A stretch of DNA of 64,000 nucleotides, taken from Robinsoniella peoriensis (GTDB lineage: Bacteria > Bacillota > Clostridia > Lachnospirales > Lachnospiraceae). Below the pieces are notes generated by a model. It did not search any database. It was not told where the DNA came from and saw only the letters and a program-made list of their open reading frames with translations. Position 1 is the first letter of the stretch; every line of letters starts with the position of its first letter. Shown here in pieces: positions 43,639 through 52,374 of the stretch. The position numbers were made by a program, and so were the translations under genes. The stretch lies in NCBI RefSeq assembly GCF_042680125.1, contig NZ_JBHTNY010000017.1. One strand, given 5' to 3'.

Positions 43639-44325
43639 TCACGATCTGCTGCTGCGAAATCCCCACAGCATACCGATTTGATTTAACTTAAGCAATTTAC
43701 TGCTATCGATATTATTCGTTCTGGTACCTCTGTATTTTTCCCTCTGTATATTTATCCATAATCCAAGCTTTAATCCGGATTCGGTCACATAATTAAGAGG
43801 TACTTTAAGATCACCGTATCGTTCATAATATTCTTTTGCTTCCTGATACCAGTCATCCCATTCCCGCCTTATACGTATCTGCCATCTCATACCCAGCTGC
43901 TCCAGTTTTGCAATCTCACTGTCGCTAATCTTTTTTTGCTTATAGCGTTTCCTTTGATAACACAGCCATTCGCCTAAAGGAAGATGTTTGTATATGTAGT
44001 TTTTCGGAATATTCAGATGCCCATAACTCGAATAGTACCGAACGCAATACTGATACCAGATGTCCCATTGTGTTCGAATTCCCATCGTCCACTCCATTCC
44101 AATCTGATTAAGTAACGATATCTGCGTATCACTTATTATATATGAACCTTTTTCATGGTATGCTGCCCTCTGCCGTTCGATCCAGCGGCCTAACAGAAGT
44201 CCGTTTTTTGTTTTATACTTGATGGGAATTCTAAGATTCTGATATGTAAGATAATATTCTTTTGCATATTGGTACCACTCTTCCCACTCAAGTCGTGTAT
44301 ACCTGCGTTTACTCGTCCTGACCAT
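43639..44325 (-). CDS. Protein of three helicase-associated (HA) domain repeats
   Basis: This protein of about 228 residues consists of three HA repeats of about 65 residues, each beginning W-WYQ and ending GM-W: WEEWYQYAKEYYLTYQNLRI, WDIWYQYCVRYYSSYGHLNI and WDDWYQEAKEYYERYGDLKV. HA repeats usually sit behind superfamily 2 helicases and bind nucleic acid, but no helicase is here. The start at 44325 has AAAGGTGG upstream; the frame is open to 44460 without a ribosome site. It is the first gene of the polysaccharide operon, 110 bases from the divergent regulator promoter, so it may be a regulatory nucleic-acid binder. That role is inference. Confidence 0.72.
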   Translation of the reverse strand: MVRTSKRRYTRLEWEEWYQYAKEYYLTYQNLRIPIKYKTKNGLLLGRWIERQRAAYHEKGSYIISDTQISLLNQIGMEWTMGIRTQWDIWYQYCVRYYSSYGHLNIPKNYIYKHLPLGEWLCYQRKRYKQKKISDSEIAKLEQLGMRWQIRIRREWDDWYQEAKEYYERYGDLKVPLNYVTESGLKLGLWINIQREKYRGTRTNNIDSSKLLKLNQIGMLWGFRSSRS

Positions 44326-44565
44326 AGAATCCACCTTTACGTTTATCCTTTCCTTTGTACCTCGGCCGTTTTCTGCCATGATTTTTTCAAATATAGCAGA
44401 CTGTTTTGTACCAGTCAACGGATAATAACCCAGTGGATGTCCATGCCGCACAGAGGTCATAATTATTACAGTCCGGTCAGTATATGATCAAAACTAATTC
44501 CAGGACCGGCTTAATTCAATGGTACCTTTTTACACAGAGAGGTGTGTTTTATGACGGAGTGGTGG

Positions 44566-44594
44566 TTGAACTCTAAAATCTTCTATATTATAAT
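44566..44594 (+). promoter_or_regulatory. Sigma-A-type promoter of the LytTR regulator gene
   Basis: TTGAAC (44566-44571), exactly 17 bases and TATAAT (44589-44594) precede the regulator start by about 70 bases. A second AT-rich TATAAT lies at 44606-44612. No equally good promoter was found on the minus strand for the polysaccharide operon, so that operon may need an activator. Confidence 0.75.
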
Positions 44595-44665
44595 AAAATT
44601 CGACTTTATAATATTTATCTATATATAAGCATAAGTAGTCTTAAATCAGCAGTGAGGTGAAAAAA

Positions 44666-45421
44666 TTGAAAATAGCTATCGTTGACGATGTTGTAGAGGA
44701 TCGGCAGGAAGCCATGAGTTACATAACAAGTTATTGTAGTACTTATCATCCGAATCTACCTATTGAATATGTTGAATTCAACAGCGGCGAAAAATTGCTG
44801 ATAACATTTCGTCCTGGATTGTATGATATTATATTACTTGATGTCTATATGGATGGAAAAAATGGTATCGAAATTGCAAAAGAGATATATCAAAAAGATC
44901 AAACCGCCTGTCTCATGTTTTTTTCAGACAGCGACTTTTATGTACTGGAAAGTTTCTCTGTACAACCTGTCTACTATATCCTAAAACCCCTCTCTATGCA
45001 CAGAATACAATTTGAAGAAGGGCTTCATCTGTGCTTTGACAAGCTGGAGAAATTAAACGAAAAACCAAAATCCCTAGAAGTTACTATTAATAAATTCAAA
45101 GCCCAGCTGCCGCTTAAAAATATTATTTATGTAGACTGCCAGCTGCGCAGATGCCGAATACATATGGTTAACAATGATATTATTATCGTTGCAAACCCCG
45201 TCAGTTACTGTATCAATCAGCTTTTAAAAGAGGAAATATTTATGGAATGTTATCGTGAAGTAGCAGTAAACATGGATTATATAAAAAATATATATAATAA
45301 TTACATTTTACTTACAAATGGTGAACAGCTTCCAATTGCCCGACGTAAAAAGAAGGAATTCCTTAATTTATATGTGAAACATCTTGTTAATAAAGCTGGT
45401 GGTCAGGTTCTTTCTCTATAA
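44666..45421 (+). CDS. LytTR-family response regulator (AgrA/VirR-like)
   Basis: This 251-residue regulator has an N-terminal receiver (KIAIVDDVVEDR, phosphoacceptor in ILLDVYMDGKNG, YYILKPLS with the conserved lysine) and a C-terminal LytTR DNA-binding domain from about 130 (VTINKFKAQLPLKNIIYVDC, then REVAVNMDYIKNI). The TTG at 44666 is preferred because GAGGTG stands 6 bases before it; a GTG at 44657 lies inside that site. It is divergent from the polysaccharide operon and is followed by a surface protein and a 7TM histidine kinase, its probable sensor. Target genes are not known. Confidence 0.87.
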   Translation: MKIAIVDDVVEDRQEAMSYITSYCSTYHPNLPIEYVEFNSGEKLLITFRPGLYDIILLDVYMDGKNGIEIAKEIYQKDQTACLMFFSDSDFYVLESFSVQPVYYILKPLSMHRIQFEEGLHLCFDKLEKLNEKPKSLEVTINKFKAQLPLKNIIYVDCQLRRCRIHMVNNDIIIVANPVSYCINQLLKEEIFMECYREVAVNMDYIKNIYNNYILLTNGEQLPIARRKKKEFLNLYVKHLVNKAGGQVLSL

Positions 45422-45523
45422 TTCCGGCTTTACAGATCATATAATTTGAAAGAAATCTTTTCTTCCTTATTCATATATGATAAAATACATTATCAAAAGC
45501 AAAGATTTAAAATACTATGGATT

Positions 45524-45560
45524 AAGATAGTCTTTTCTGCACGAAAAGGCTATCTTTTAT
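45524..45560 (+). terminator. Intrinsic terminator between regulator and surface-protein genes
   Basis: Arms aagatagtcttttc (45524-45537) and gaaaaggctatctt (45543-45556) pair with one G-T mismatch around a 5-base loop and run into tttat. The next ribosome site starts 11 bases further on, so it could act as a partial terminator or attenuator within the cassette. Confidence 0.75.
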
Positions 45561-45580
45561 CGCGCCCAAAAGGAGTTTTT

Positions 45581-48500
45581 ATGAAATATTATATAACTAT
45601 TTTTATTTTCCTTATGTTTCTTCTATCTATGGAAACCGCTGCAAAATCCCCTGATACCATTAGCGAGAATACCGAATCTGCAGCCGGTCAAACAGATAAT
45701 CAGGCGACGGCCCCTGATTCTGACCAGCCGGATATTCAGGACATGGTGTCTACTGCTGATGAACTGGATAGCTGGCTTCGTTCTCATCAGGAGACCGGGG
45801 GCTGCGTAACTCTGGCTGATAATATTTCCCTGCCCTCAACGGATACCTACTATACCCGCCAGCCTATTACCATTGAGACAGGTTCGTACGGGCTGGCAGG
45901 AGTCTCCTTTAATGGCCCTTTTACCTTTTGCGGTATCGGTACAGATCAACCCGTTCTAAAATCTGCCAACCGGGATTATGGCTTATCACTGTCACGAAAC
46001 AATGGCAGCGGATGTACGGTAATCGCAAGAGGCACTTCAGTGAAGGGAGGAACTGCCATCTATTCCGACAGTACCGTATTACTTGATTCTTCCCTTATTA
46101 CCGCTTCCGGACCTGGAGCAATTGCAGTTCACATCCAAGATGGGCAACTTAACTGCGAAGCGGGCAGTATAATAGCAGAAGGAGAAAATTCCAGGGCAAT
46201 CTTCTGGGAAAATAATACAAATAGTAATGATAATATGCTGCAGACAGCGCAAAACCGGATTGATTTCAGCCGAATTCACGCCTCAGGATTGGGTGCTTTA
46301 TCCATAGATTCTCCCGCCTCTTTATCTTGGATCTTAACAGAAAATGATATTATTCCTGAATTTTTCCATCAAAATAGTAACCTTTCTATGATTAAGGCTG
46401 ATCAGTGGAATAAAAAAACAATCCTTAAATCAGCTGTTAGCCATTATCTGCATACAGGTTTGTATAATGTTTGGTTTGTATCCAACGACCCGAGAATTCC
46501 TACCAATCCGATATATTTTTCGGTACCCGTTGTATGGGATCCCCCCACTACAGCAGATGCCAATGGAAACTATACAATAAGCGGTCATCTCGGAAGTTAC
46601 TCTAATGGAATGGTGTTAGTCGAAAACGAAGAAGTGCTTCTTACTGTCCGTTCGGATAATCAGCCCGATCTGACCGCTGCCATCCCCAGTGTAAATCAAA
46701 AAGATGCCAGTATTATGTTCCGGTGTTCCGGTTATTCTTCAGATTTTGATTTATGGGGCTCCGATAATCAGGGTCAATCCTGGAAAAAGTACTCCTTTGA
46801 ACCGGTAACTATTGCATCTGAGTATATACAAATCGGCGGTGATTCTGATAAAGAAACAAATATTCAGCTTGGAAAAGAATATATTTTTTTTCTGGAAAAC
46901 AAACCGGACAGCAGTTCGCCCGGTCTGCGCTCCGATCTATTCTATTTAACGGTTTACGCTGACGGAAACTATAACTGGAGTACCGGAGCAAATGCTTCTG
47001 TCATAGAAAATCCGGAAGAACCGTTTTATACAGCGTCTACTATAAGCGAACTGACTAACTGGATTAATTCACATAATGAGGTTAATGCAGCGGTACATGT
47101 GCAAAACAACTTAATTATATCCGACATTCAACGTCTTGATTCTAATTCACGTTTTTTTGAAATTGGCACTACTTCCATAGATATGGGTCCTTATTCGATT
47201 ATAGTTGAAGAAGGCGGAGTGCTGTTTTTAAATGTAAATGAATTATATGGTGAAGGTGTCAATCAGCCTTTGATCAAGGTAAAGAATAAAGGAAAGCTGA
47301 TTCTTATGCAGTCTTTCAGCGGACAGGATCCATATCTGCGTGACTATTACACCATACGATCTGAAGGCGATGGAATTAATGGAGGTACCACCATTTCTTT
47401 GGATCCAGGGAGTACACTTTCTGCAGAATATGTGAAAATAATAGCGGAAGGCAATCAGGCAAAAGCAATTGAGAGTCTTGATCCAGATGGTTTTTCCCTG
47501 CCTGCAGCTATGTATCTGTCCGTTTCCGGCACAGATAGTACTGCACTTTCCTGTGTTGGAACAGCTGATGTTTTTTACAGTACAATTATTGCACAGGGGC
47601 TGAATGCCAAAGCCGTTGAAGCATTACAGGTAAACGCAGATTCTTCTTATTTGGATCCGTTTGAATCTGACTTTATAACAACATATAGTAAATTTGTTGA
47701 TTTTAATATAGATATTGATCAACTCAATGTCTTACCTTTATATACAAATAGAATTGATGCCTGGATTACCGCACCTGACTATATTTATATTACCGTTGCA
47801 AAAGCAGGAGATATGAACAACCTGAAAGCTATCCCCATTATGTGCAAATATGATTTCAGTGAAATCAATACGCTCAAAGCAGGAAAATATCCCCTGTCTG
47901 TGCACCTGGAAACTATAGGTGGTATGCATGTACAGAACCTCCCTGAAAATAAGATACTGACTGTAGGTGTACAGGATAAATCCGTACCCGATATCAGTTT
48001 AATCAAAATATTTGCTCCCATATCATCAACGCTTGATGAGGAACCTAAACATACTGTTCGTATCGATACGCTTCATCACTACACATCAAAAAACAGTAAG
48101 ATCTGGTATTCCACTGACAATGGATTATCCTGGAAGAATGCTGCTGAAGATTTCAACGTATTTTATGATAATTCCAGCATTTATATTGGCGGTCTGATAT
48201 CCGAGGTTAATTACCTGCTCAAGATGGAGGCTGACAATTCTTCCAATAGCATATCTGAGGAACAAACACCAGATGGATGGTCTGCAATTCAAAAGCTTTT
48301 TATAGAAAAAGACAATAATATTACAGTTGTGAATTGGAACGGAAGCCGTGGGGATGGTGACAGGACCGATCAGGAATTACCACCTGGCAACATTGAAACT
48401 GAAAATCAGAATATGCAGGATGAAACAGCAGAAGCAAAGCCAATACAAGCGGTGACCGATACGGAGACTATTATTTCAGGTACTATGCTAAACCAGCTTA

Positions 48501-48985
48501 TGAAAACAAGCCATAATACGGTGCTATTTGAAAAAAACGGAACCTCTCTATATATTCCAAACGATTTTCTGGAAGGTCTTAATTTATCAGAAAATGATAT
48601 GCTGGCTGTTACCATAAAATCCATAAGCAAAAATTCGTTTTATTTTGCAATTTCAATAAATGGAAAACCTGTGAATAAACTTACAGAAATTTCGGTACAG
48701 TTTCCTACAAGCCTTTCTATATCGGCAAACAACAAATACTGCTACGATCAGAACGGTTCTTTCATATCTGAGGCAAAATCCGATTCAGATCTGGGTATTG
48801 TAAGCTTTACAATTTCCGATACCGGAACCTTTTATATACAGGAATCTCCCGGGAGTTCATCCAACAGGCATGTTGCCAATGAATCTAAGCTGCAATCTTA
48901 TATTACAGATCAAGGTGTAAATTCGTTTGTGTTTCTCATTTTCTTTTTCTTGTCTTACATTATAAAAATAAAGAAACATCATTAA
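45581..48985 (+). CDS. Large secreted, C-terminally anchored surface protein with two similar modules
   Basis: This 1,134-residue protein has a signal peptide (ITIFIFLMFLLSMETAAK) and a C-terminal membrane helix (FVFLIFFFLSYIIKIKKHH) rather than an LPXTG motif. Two related modules follow one another, each opening with an S-ELD/T-WI-SH segment (STADELDSWLRSHQETGG at about 50, STISELTNWINSHNEVNA at about 487) and continuing as beta-rich, adhesin-like sequence with ISLPS/TLS-type strands. The ATG at 45581 has AAAAGGAG upstream; the open frame starting at 45446 has no site. It lies between the LytTR regulator and the histidine kinase, which suggests a ligand-binding or co-sensing role. No known family was recognised beyond this. 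Confidence 0.8.
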   Translation: MKYYITIFIFLMFLLSMETAAKSPDTISENTESAAGQTDNQATAPDSDQPDIQDMVSTADELDSWLRSHQETGGCVTLADNISLPSTDTYYTRQPITIETGSYGLAGVSFNGPFTFCGIGTDQPVLKSANRDYGLSLSRNNGSGCTVIARGTSVKGGTAIYSDSTVLLDSSLITASGPGAIAVHIQDGQLNCEAGSIIAEGENSRAIFWENNTNSNDNMLQTAQNRIDFSRIHASGLGALSIDSPASLSWILTENDIIPEFFHQNSNLSMIKADQWNKKTILKSAVSHYLHTGLYNVWFVSNDPRIPTNPIYFSVPVVWDPPTTADANGNYTISGHLGSYSNGMVLVENEEVLLTVRSDNQPDLTAAIPSVNQKDASIMFRCSGYSSDFDLWGSDNQGQSWKKYSFEPVTIASEYIQIGGDSDKETNIQLGKEYIFFLENKPDSSSPGLRSDLFYLTVYADGNYNWSTGANASVIENPEEPFYTASTISELTNWINSHNEVNAAVHVQNNLIISDIQRLDSNSRFFEIGTTSIDMGPYSIIVEEGGVLFLNVNELYGEGVNQPLIKVKNKGKLILMQSFSGQDPYLRDYYTIRSEGDGINGGTTISLDPGSTLSAEYVKIIAEGNQAKAIESLDPDGFSLPAAMYLSVSGTDSTALSCVGTADVFYSTIIAQGLNAKAVEALQVNADSSYLDPFESDFITTYSKFVDFNIDIDQLNVLPLYTNRIDAWITAPDYIYITVAKAGDMNNLKAIPIMCKYDFSEINTLKAGKYPLSVHLETIGGMHVQNLPENKILTVGVQDKSVPDISLIKIFAPISSTLDEEPKHTVRIDTLHHYTSKNSKIWYSTDNGLSWKNAAEDFNVFYDNSSIYIGGLISEVNYLLKMEADNSSNSISEEQTPDGWSAIQKLFIEKDNNITVVNWNGSRGDGDRTDQELPPGNIETENQNMQDETAEAKPIQAVTDTETIISGTMLNQLMKTSHNTVLFEKNGTSLYIPNDFLEGLNLSENDMLAVTIKSISKNSFYFAISINGKPVNKLTEISVQFPTSLSISANNKYCYDQNGSFISEAKSDSDLGIVSFTISDTGTFYIQESPGSSSNRHVANESKLQSYITDQGVNSFVFLIFFFLSYIIKIKKHH

Positions 48986-49038
48986 AACATTACGGTTAAC
49001 CAGCATTTTCTTTTACAGAGATCTCCGGAGGATTCAAA

Positions 49039-51003
49039 ATGCAGACTAGACTAATTACATCTTTAATAAATAAGTCCTATAGAAAACAACTAAAATTGAT
49101 CGTTATAATACTTGTTACTGTATTATCGGCTGTATTACTTTTTCATATTTTATATTACAAAGATAATAAGTATACTAATACTGCACTCCAGCCAGTTAAT
49201 GGAGTTTTGAATCTTACTGAAGATTTTTTTCCTGAGAAAGATCTTCGATTCCTTACTCATGAATGGGAATTCTATCCGGGTGTATTATTATCTCCGTCTG
49301 ATTTTACAGATGGTCCTCCGGACCGTTACCGCCAATACATATCTATCGGGCAATATGGAGGTTTTGAAACAGGCAATCCAGTCCGTTCTCCTCATGGAAG
49401 TGCCACATATCGGCTTACTATTAATCTGCCGTCGCCTCAACACGTTTATGCCCTGGAAATTCCGGAAGTTTATTCTGCATATCGTTTATATATAAATAAT
49501 ACCCTGATTGCCCAGATAGGAAATCCGGATGCCGGCCTATATGCACCAGGTCTGCAAAACAAAATTTATTCTTTCAATGGTGAAGGCAGTGTACAGATTA
49601 TTCTGGCTGTTACCGATTATTCATATTACTTTAGCGGACTGGTCTATCCCCCCGCATTTGGTGATCCGTTTTCAGTCAACTTCAGGCAGGACGTACAGCT
49701 TTGTATTCGCATTGCTGTATTTCTAATTTCCATTGGCTGCCTGTTCCTTTCATTTTTTCTTGGAGTTCGGGTTCATCACAGATATGCCCTGGTATTTTCT
49801 GCACTTTGCCTGGCATTGAGCGGTTATACCGTTTACCCACTTATCCATACCTTTTTGCTTACCGCTATCCAGCCTTGGTATACAATAGAGCGTTTCTGTT
49901 ATTTTTCTATGTTTTTGTTTATTGTGTTCCTTCAGAATAAGCTCTGTAAAACAAACAGAATAGCTGCCGGAATCTCTGTAGCTGCATGCATCATGCTTTG
50001 TATTCTTTCTCTGGTATGCGGTGTCTTCATGCCTTATTGGAATCTTACTGCATTAAAAGCATGGTCTTATCTGTTTTCCATCAATAAATGGCTAACAGCA
50101 TGTTATTTAGTTGTAATCGTAATGGCCGCAATGTACCGACAACTTCTGCAGGAATGGTTTATTTTATCCGGAACTTTATTCTATGCCGTTTCTCTCCTGG
50201 CAGACCGTATCCTGCCAGCGTATGAACCTGTATATGGGGGATATTTCTCTGAATGGGGCGGTGCCGCATTGATTTTAAGCCTGGGATTTTTATTATGGTC
50301 TGAAATATTCGACTCCTATAAGTATCGGATACTTCTTGAAGAGAAACAGCACCATATGGAGCAGCAGCTCTCTATGCAGCATGAACATTTCAATCAACTG
50401 CAGGAAAAAATCGAGGAAGTCCGGGCTGTAAAGCATGATCTGCGCCATAATCTGCGAACTTTCCGTACATTCCTGGATTCGGGTAATATACAGAGTATCA
50501 AAAATTATCTAAACCAATATGAAAAACAGCCGGCTTTGCAAACGGTACCCTTCACATACTGTAATAATTTAACAGCTGATGCCGTTATCCGGTATTATGT
50601 ACAAAAAACCAGCAGTGCACAGATATCTTTTAAAGTTGCCCTTTCCCTACCGGAAGATTTTCCTTTTCCGGATTTTGAATTGTGTATCATTCTTTCAAAT
50701 CTTTTAGAAAATGCTGTTGAAGCCTGCTGCCGTCAGATAGAACAAGAACAACGCTCAATCTGCCTCCAGGGAAAGTTTACGAATGAACAATTCCATTTGA
50801 TTGTTTATAACTCTTATGCTGGAAAATTATATAAGAAACATGACCATTTTCTTTCTTCCAAACGGAATGAATATGGCATTGGTATCTCATCCGTCAAAAA
50901 AATTATTAAAAATCACAATGGATTATGCTCAATCCAACTGAAAGACAGAGAATTTCAGGTATCGATTTTGATTCCAATCATCACGGAAAATTTATCTGCT
51001 TGA
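49039..51003 (+). CDS. Membrane histidine kinase with 7TMR-DISM-type sensor (GHKL family)
   Basis: This 654-residue kinase has an N-terminal membrane helix, an extracytoplasmic beta-rich domain of about 150 residues (GSATYRLTINLPSPQHVYAL), seven membrane segments (about 225-430), a coiled-coil and a cytoplasmic GHKL kinase. The H-box is VKHDLRHNLRTF, the N-box LSNLLENAVEAC, and G-box GIGISSVKKI. The architecture and H-box are those of LytTR-partner kinases, fitting the 44666-45421 regulator. The ATG follows GGAGG. It is separated from the surface protein by 53 bases. The stimulus is unknown; a carbohydrate or envelope ligand is possible. Confidence 0.87.
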   Translation: MQTRLITSLINKSYRKQLKLIVIILVTVLSAVLLFHILYYKDNKYTNTALQPVNGVLNLTEDFFPEKDLRFLTHEWEFYPGVLLSPSDFTDGPPDRYRQYISIGQYGGFETGNPVRSPHGSATYRLTINLPSPQHVYALEIPEVYSAYRLYINNTLIAQIGNPDAGLYAPGLQNKIYSFNGEGSVQIILAVTDYSYYFSGLVYPPAFGDPFSVNFRQDVQLCIRIAVFLISIGCLFLSFFLGVRVHHRYALVFSALCLALSGYTVYPLIHTFLLTAIQPWYTIERFCYFSMFLFIVFLQNKLCKTNRIAAGISVAACIMLCILSLVCGVFMPYWNLTALKAWSYLFSINKWLTACYLVVIVMAAMYRQLLQEWFILSGTLFYAVSLLADRILPAYEPVYGGYFSEWGGAALILSLGFLLWSEIFDSYKYRILLEEKQHHMEQQLSMQHEHFNQLQEKIEEVRAVKHDLRHNLRTFRTFLDSGNIQSIKNYLNQYEKQPALQTVPFTYCNNLTADAVIRYYVQKTSSAQISFKVALSLPEDFPFPDFELCIILSNLLENAVEACCRQIEQEQRSICLQGKFTNEQFHLIVYNSYAGKLYKKHDHFLSSKRNEYGIGISSVKKIIKNHNGLCSIQLKDREFQVSILIPIITENLSA

Positions 51004-51075
51004 ACATTCGTACATTTACAAACAGCTATTTAAAATAAAAGTCATAAACCTCATTAGCCCCGCAAAAGTGTAAAA

Positions 51076-51108
51076 AGCAGAGCGCAAATCTTACTTTTGC
51101 GCTCTGCT
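51076..51108. terminator. Bidirectional terminator between convergent histidine kinase and exported-protein genes
   Basis: agcagagcgcaaa (51076-51088) and tttgcgctctgct (51096-51108) form a perfect 13-bp stem with a 7-base loop. T residues follow on the minus strand and a weaker T-rich tail on the plus strand. Confidence 0.85.
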
Positions 51109-51149
51109 TCCTATATCATTTTCCCATATTCAGAATTCTTTTTAGTAAT

Positions 51150-52259
51150 CTATTCCTCCCCCGCCGATGGTATCAGATAGGAATTTTCTGCCTCCGCATA
51201 CTCTGCCTCCGGCATTGATTCCAAAGTTTCCAATGCCTTTTCCGAAGCCTTCAGCGCAGATGCTTTTTCAGCCGGCTCAGAAATCTTAAGGCTGGCATCA
51301 TAGATGACACCTTTAAATTTCTGATCATATCTGGAAAAAGATAATAGTGCTCTTTCTCCGTTTATCCCGGTCACTTCAATAGTGATATCAGGATCATTAT
51401 TGGAATAACCCTGACAGCCATATTCCGAAGATGCTGCTTTCCCATTCACAATATCCAGCTTTTCTGCCAGTTCTTTTGCCAGTTGCGTATACTCGCCGGG
51501 ATTATCCATTAGTTTCTGGTCAAAATCCAGTGACACTTTCTTATCCAGAGTGCGTGAAAAACCTGCATTAAAGCGTTCCCCCGTTACGGCATCGATCATA
51601 AAAGAGTAGCAGGTATCTTCCGGTGAGCGGGTATCCCCCAGACGCACATCCCCGCTCCAGAATGCCCTTGGAAATGTTTCCGTACCGGCATTATATGACA
51701 TATAGATGGTCGCCCCGTTCATCTTTAATCCATAAAGCTCCCACAGCATCTTAGCCCCTGTCTCAGCTGCTACATCCTGTTTCAGATCCTTCTCAGTTGG
51801 AATGCTGTCCTTCGTCAGAGGATCAGAAACCACTTTATAAGTTCCCTTCACATATTTATTTTCCTGCACTTCTCCATTTATCACAGCATCAGCTTCCTGG
51901 ATTTCTTCTTCTGCTTCGATGGCTGCGTCTACTTTCTTTGCTCCCTTGCTTTCAGTTCCTTCTTTTGCCTCTGCCGTTCCTTCTTTTGCCTCTGCCGTTT
52001 CTTCTTTCAACAGATAGCTGGTGGAAACAGTCGCTGTTTTCCCCAATTCTGCTGCCATAACAGCATCGCTCACACTCCCAAATAAAAATGCACATACGCC
52101 AATTGCTGCAAATGCACCAGCGATAATCCTGGGAAATTCATTTTTATCACTCTTTTTATTTCTTCTGTTATTTGCTGCAGTATCTCTTCTGCTATATATC
52201 TTTTTATCTGTTCTTTTATCTGTTCTGCTGCCTGTTCTTTTACCTTTTCTATTATCCAT
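51150..52259 (-). CDS. Exported membrane-anchored protein of unknown function
   Basis: This 369-residue protein has a strongly basic Arg/Lys/Thr N-terminus (MDNRKGKRTGSRTDKRTDKK), one membrane helix (IIAGAFAAIGVCAFLFGSVSDAVMA), an Ala/Glu-rich stretch with the AEAKEGT unit twice, and then a globular domain (about 170-340: GVEMLW-like alpha segment and beta strands GATIYMSYNAGTETFPRAFW, TCYSFMIDAVTGERFN, DGIITIEV-like). It was not assigned to a family. Its promoter region carries the same 17-bp motif as the two-component genes upstream, so it is likely the direct target of that system. It is separated from the kinase gene by 99 bases. Confidence 0.7.
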   Translation of the reverse strand: MDNRKGKRTGSRTDKRTDKKIYSRRDTAANNRRNKKSDKNEFPRIIAGAFAAIGVCAFLFGSVSDAVMAAELGKTATVSTSYLLKEETAEAKEGTAEAKEGTESKGAKKVDAAIEAEEEIQEADAVINGEVQENKYVKGTYKVVSDPLTKDSIPTEKDLKQDVAAETGAKMLWELYGLKMNGATIYMSYNAGTETFPRAFWSGDVRLGDTRSPEDTCYSFMIDAVTGERFNAGFSRTLDKKVSLDFDQKLMDNPGEYTQLAKELAEKLDIVNGKAASSEYGCQGYSNNDPDITIEVTGINGERALLSFSRYDQKFKGVIYDASLKISEPAEKASALKASEKALETLESMPEAEYAEAENSYLIPSAGEE

Positions 52260-52335
52260 ATTTACCCCTTTGCTTCTGGCATGCCTGCCTTTTTATTCGT
52301 ATTTGTGATCACATTTCCTATCTTAGACTCCGGAG

Positions 52336-52374
52336 ATTATAAACTTGTAATGAACTTGTTACAGAGTTGTAAAC
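52336..52374 (-). promoter_or_regulatory. Promoter of the exported-protein gene with response-regulator motif
   Basis: On the minus strand a TATAAT -10 box (52336-52341) is preceded by a weak -35 and the motif GTTTACAACTctGTAAC (52358-52374), with an extra aTTACAAGTT half-site at about 52343-52352. Half-sites are spaced about 11 bases, as in OmpR/PhoB-type activator sites. The motif recurs with two changes at 54464-54480 before the response-regulator gene. Confidence 0.6.

Noticed and set aside
45446..45580. N-terminal extension of the surface protein
   Set aside because: The region contains a rho-independent hairpin and no ribosome site, whereas the ATG at 45581 has AAAAGGAG and begins a good signal peptide.
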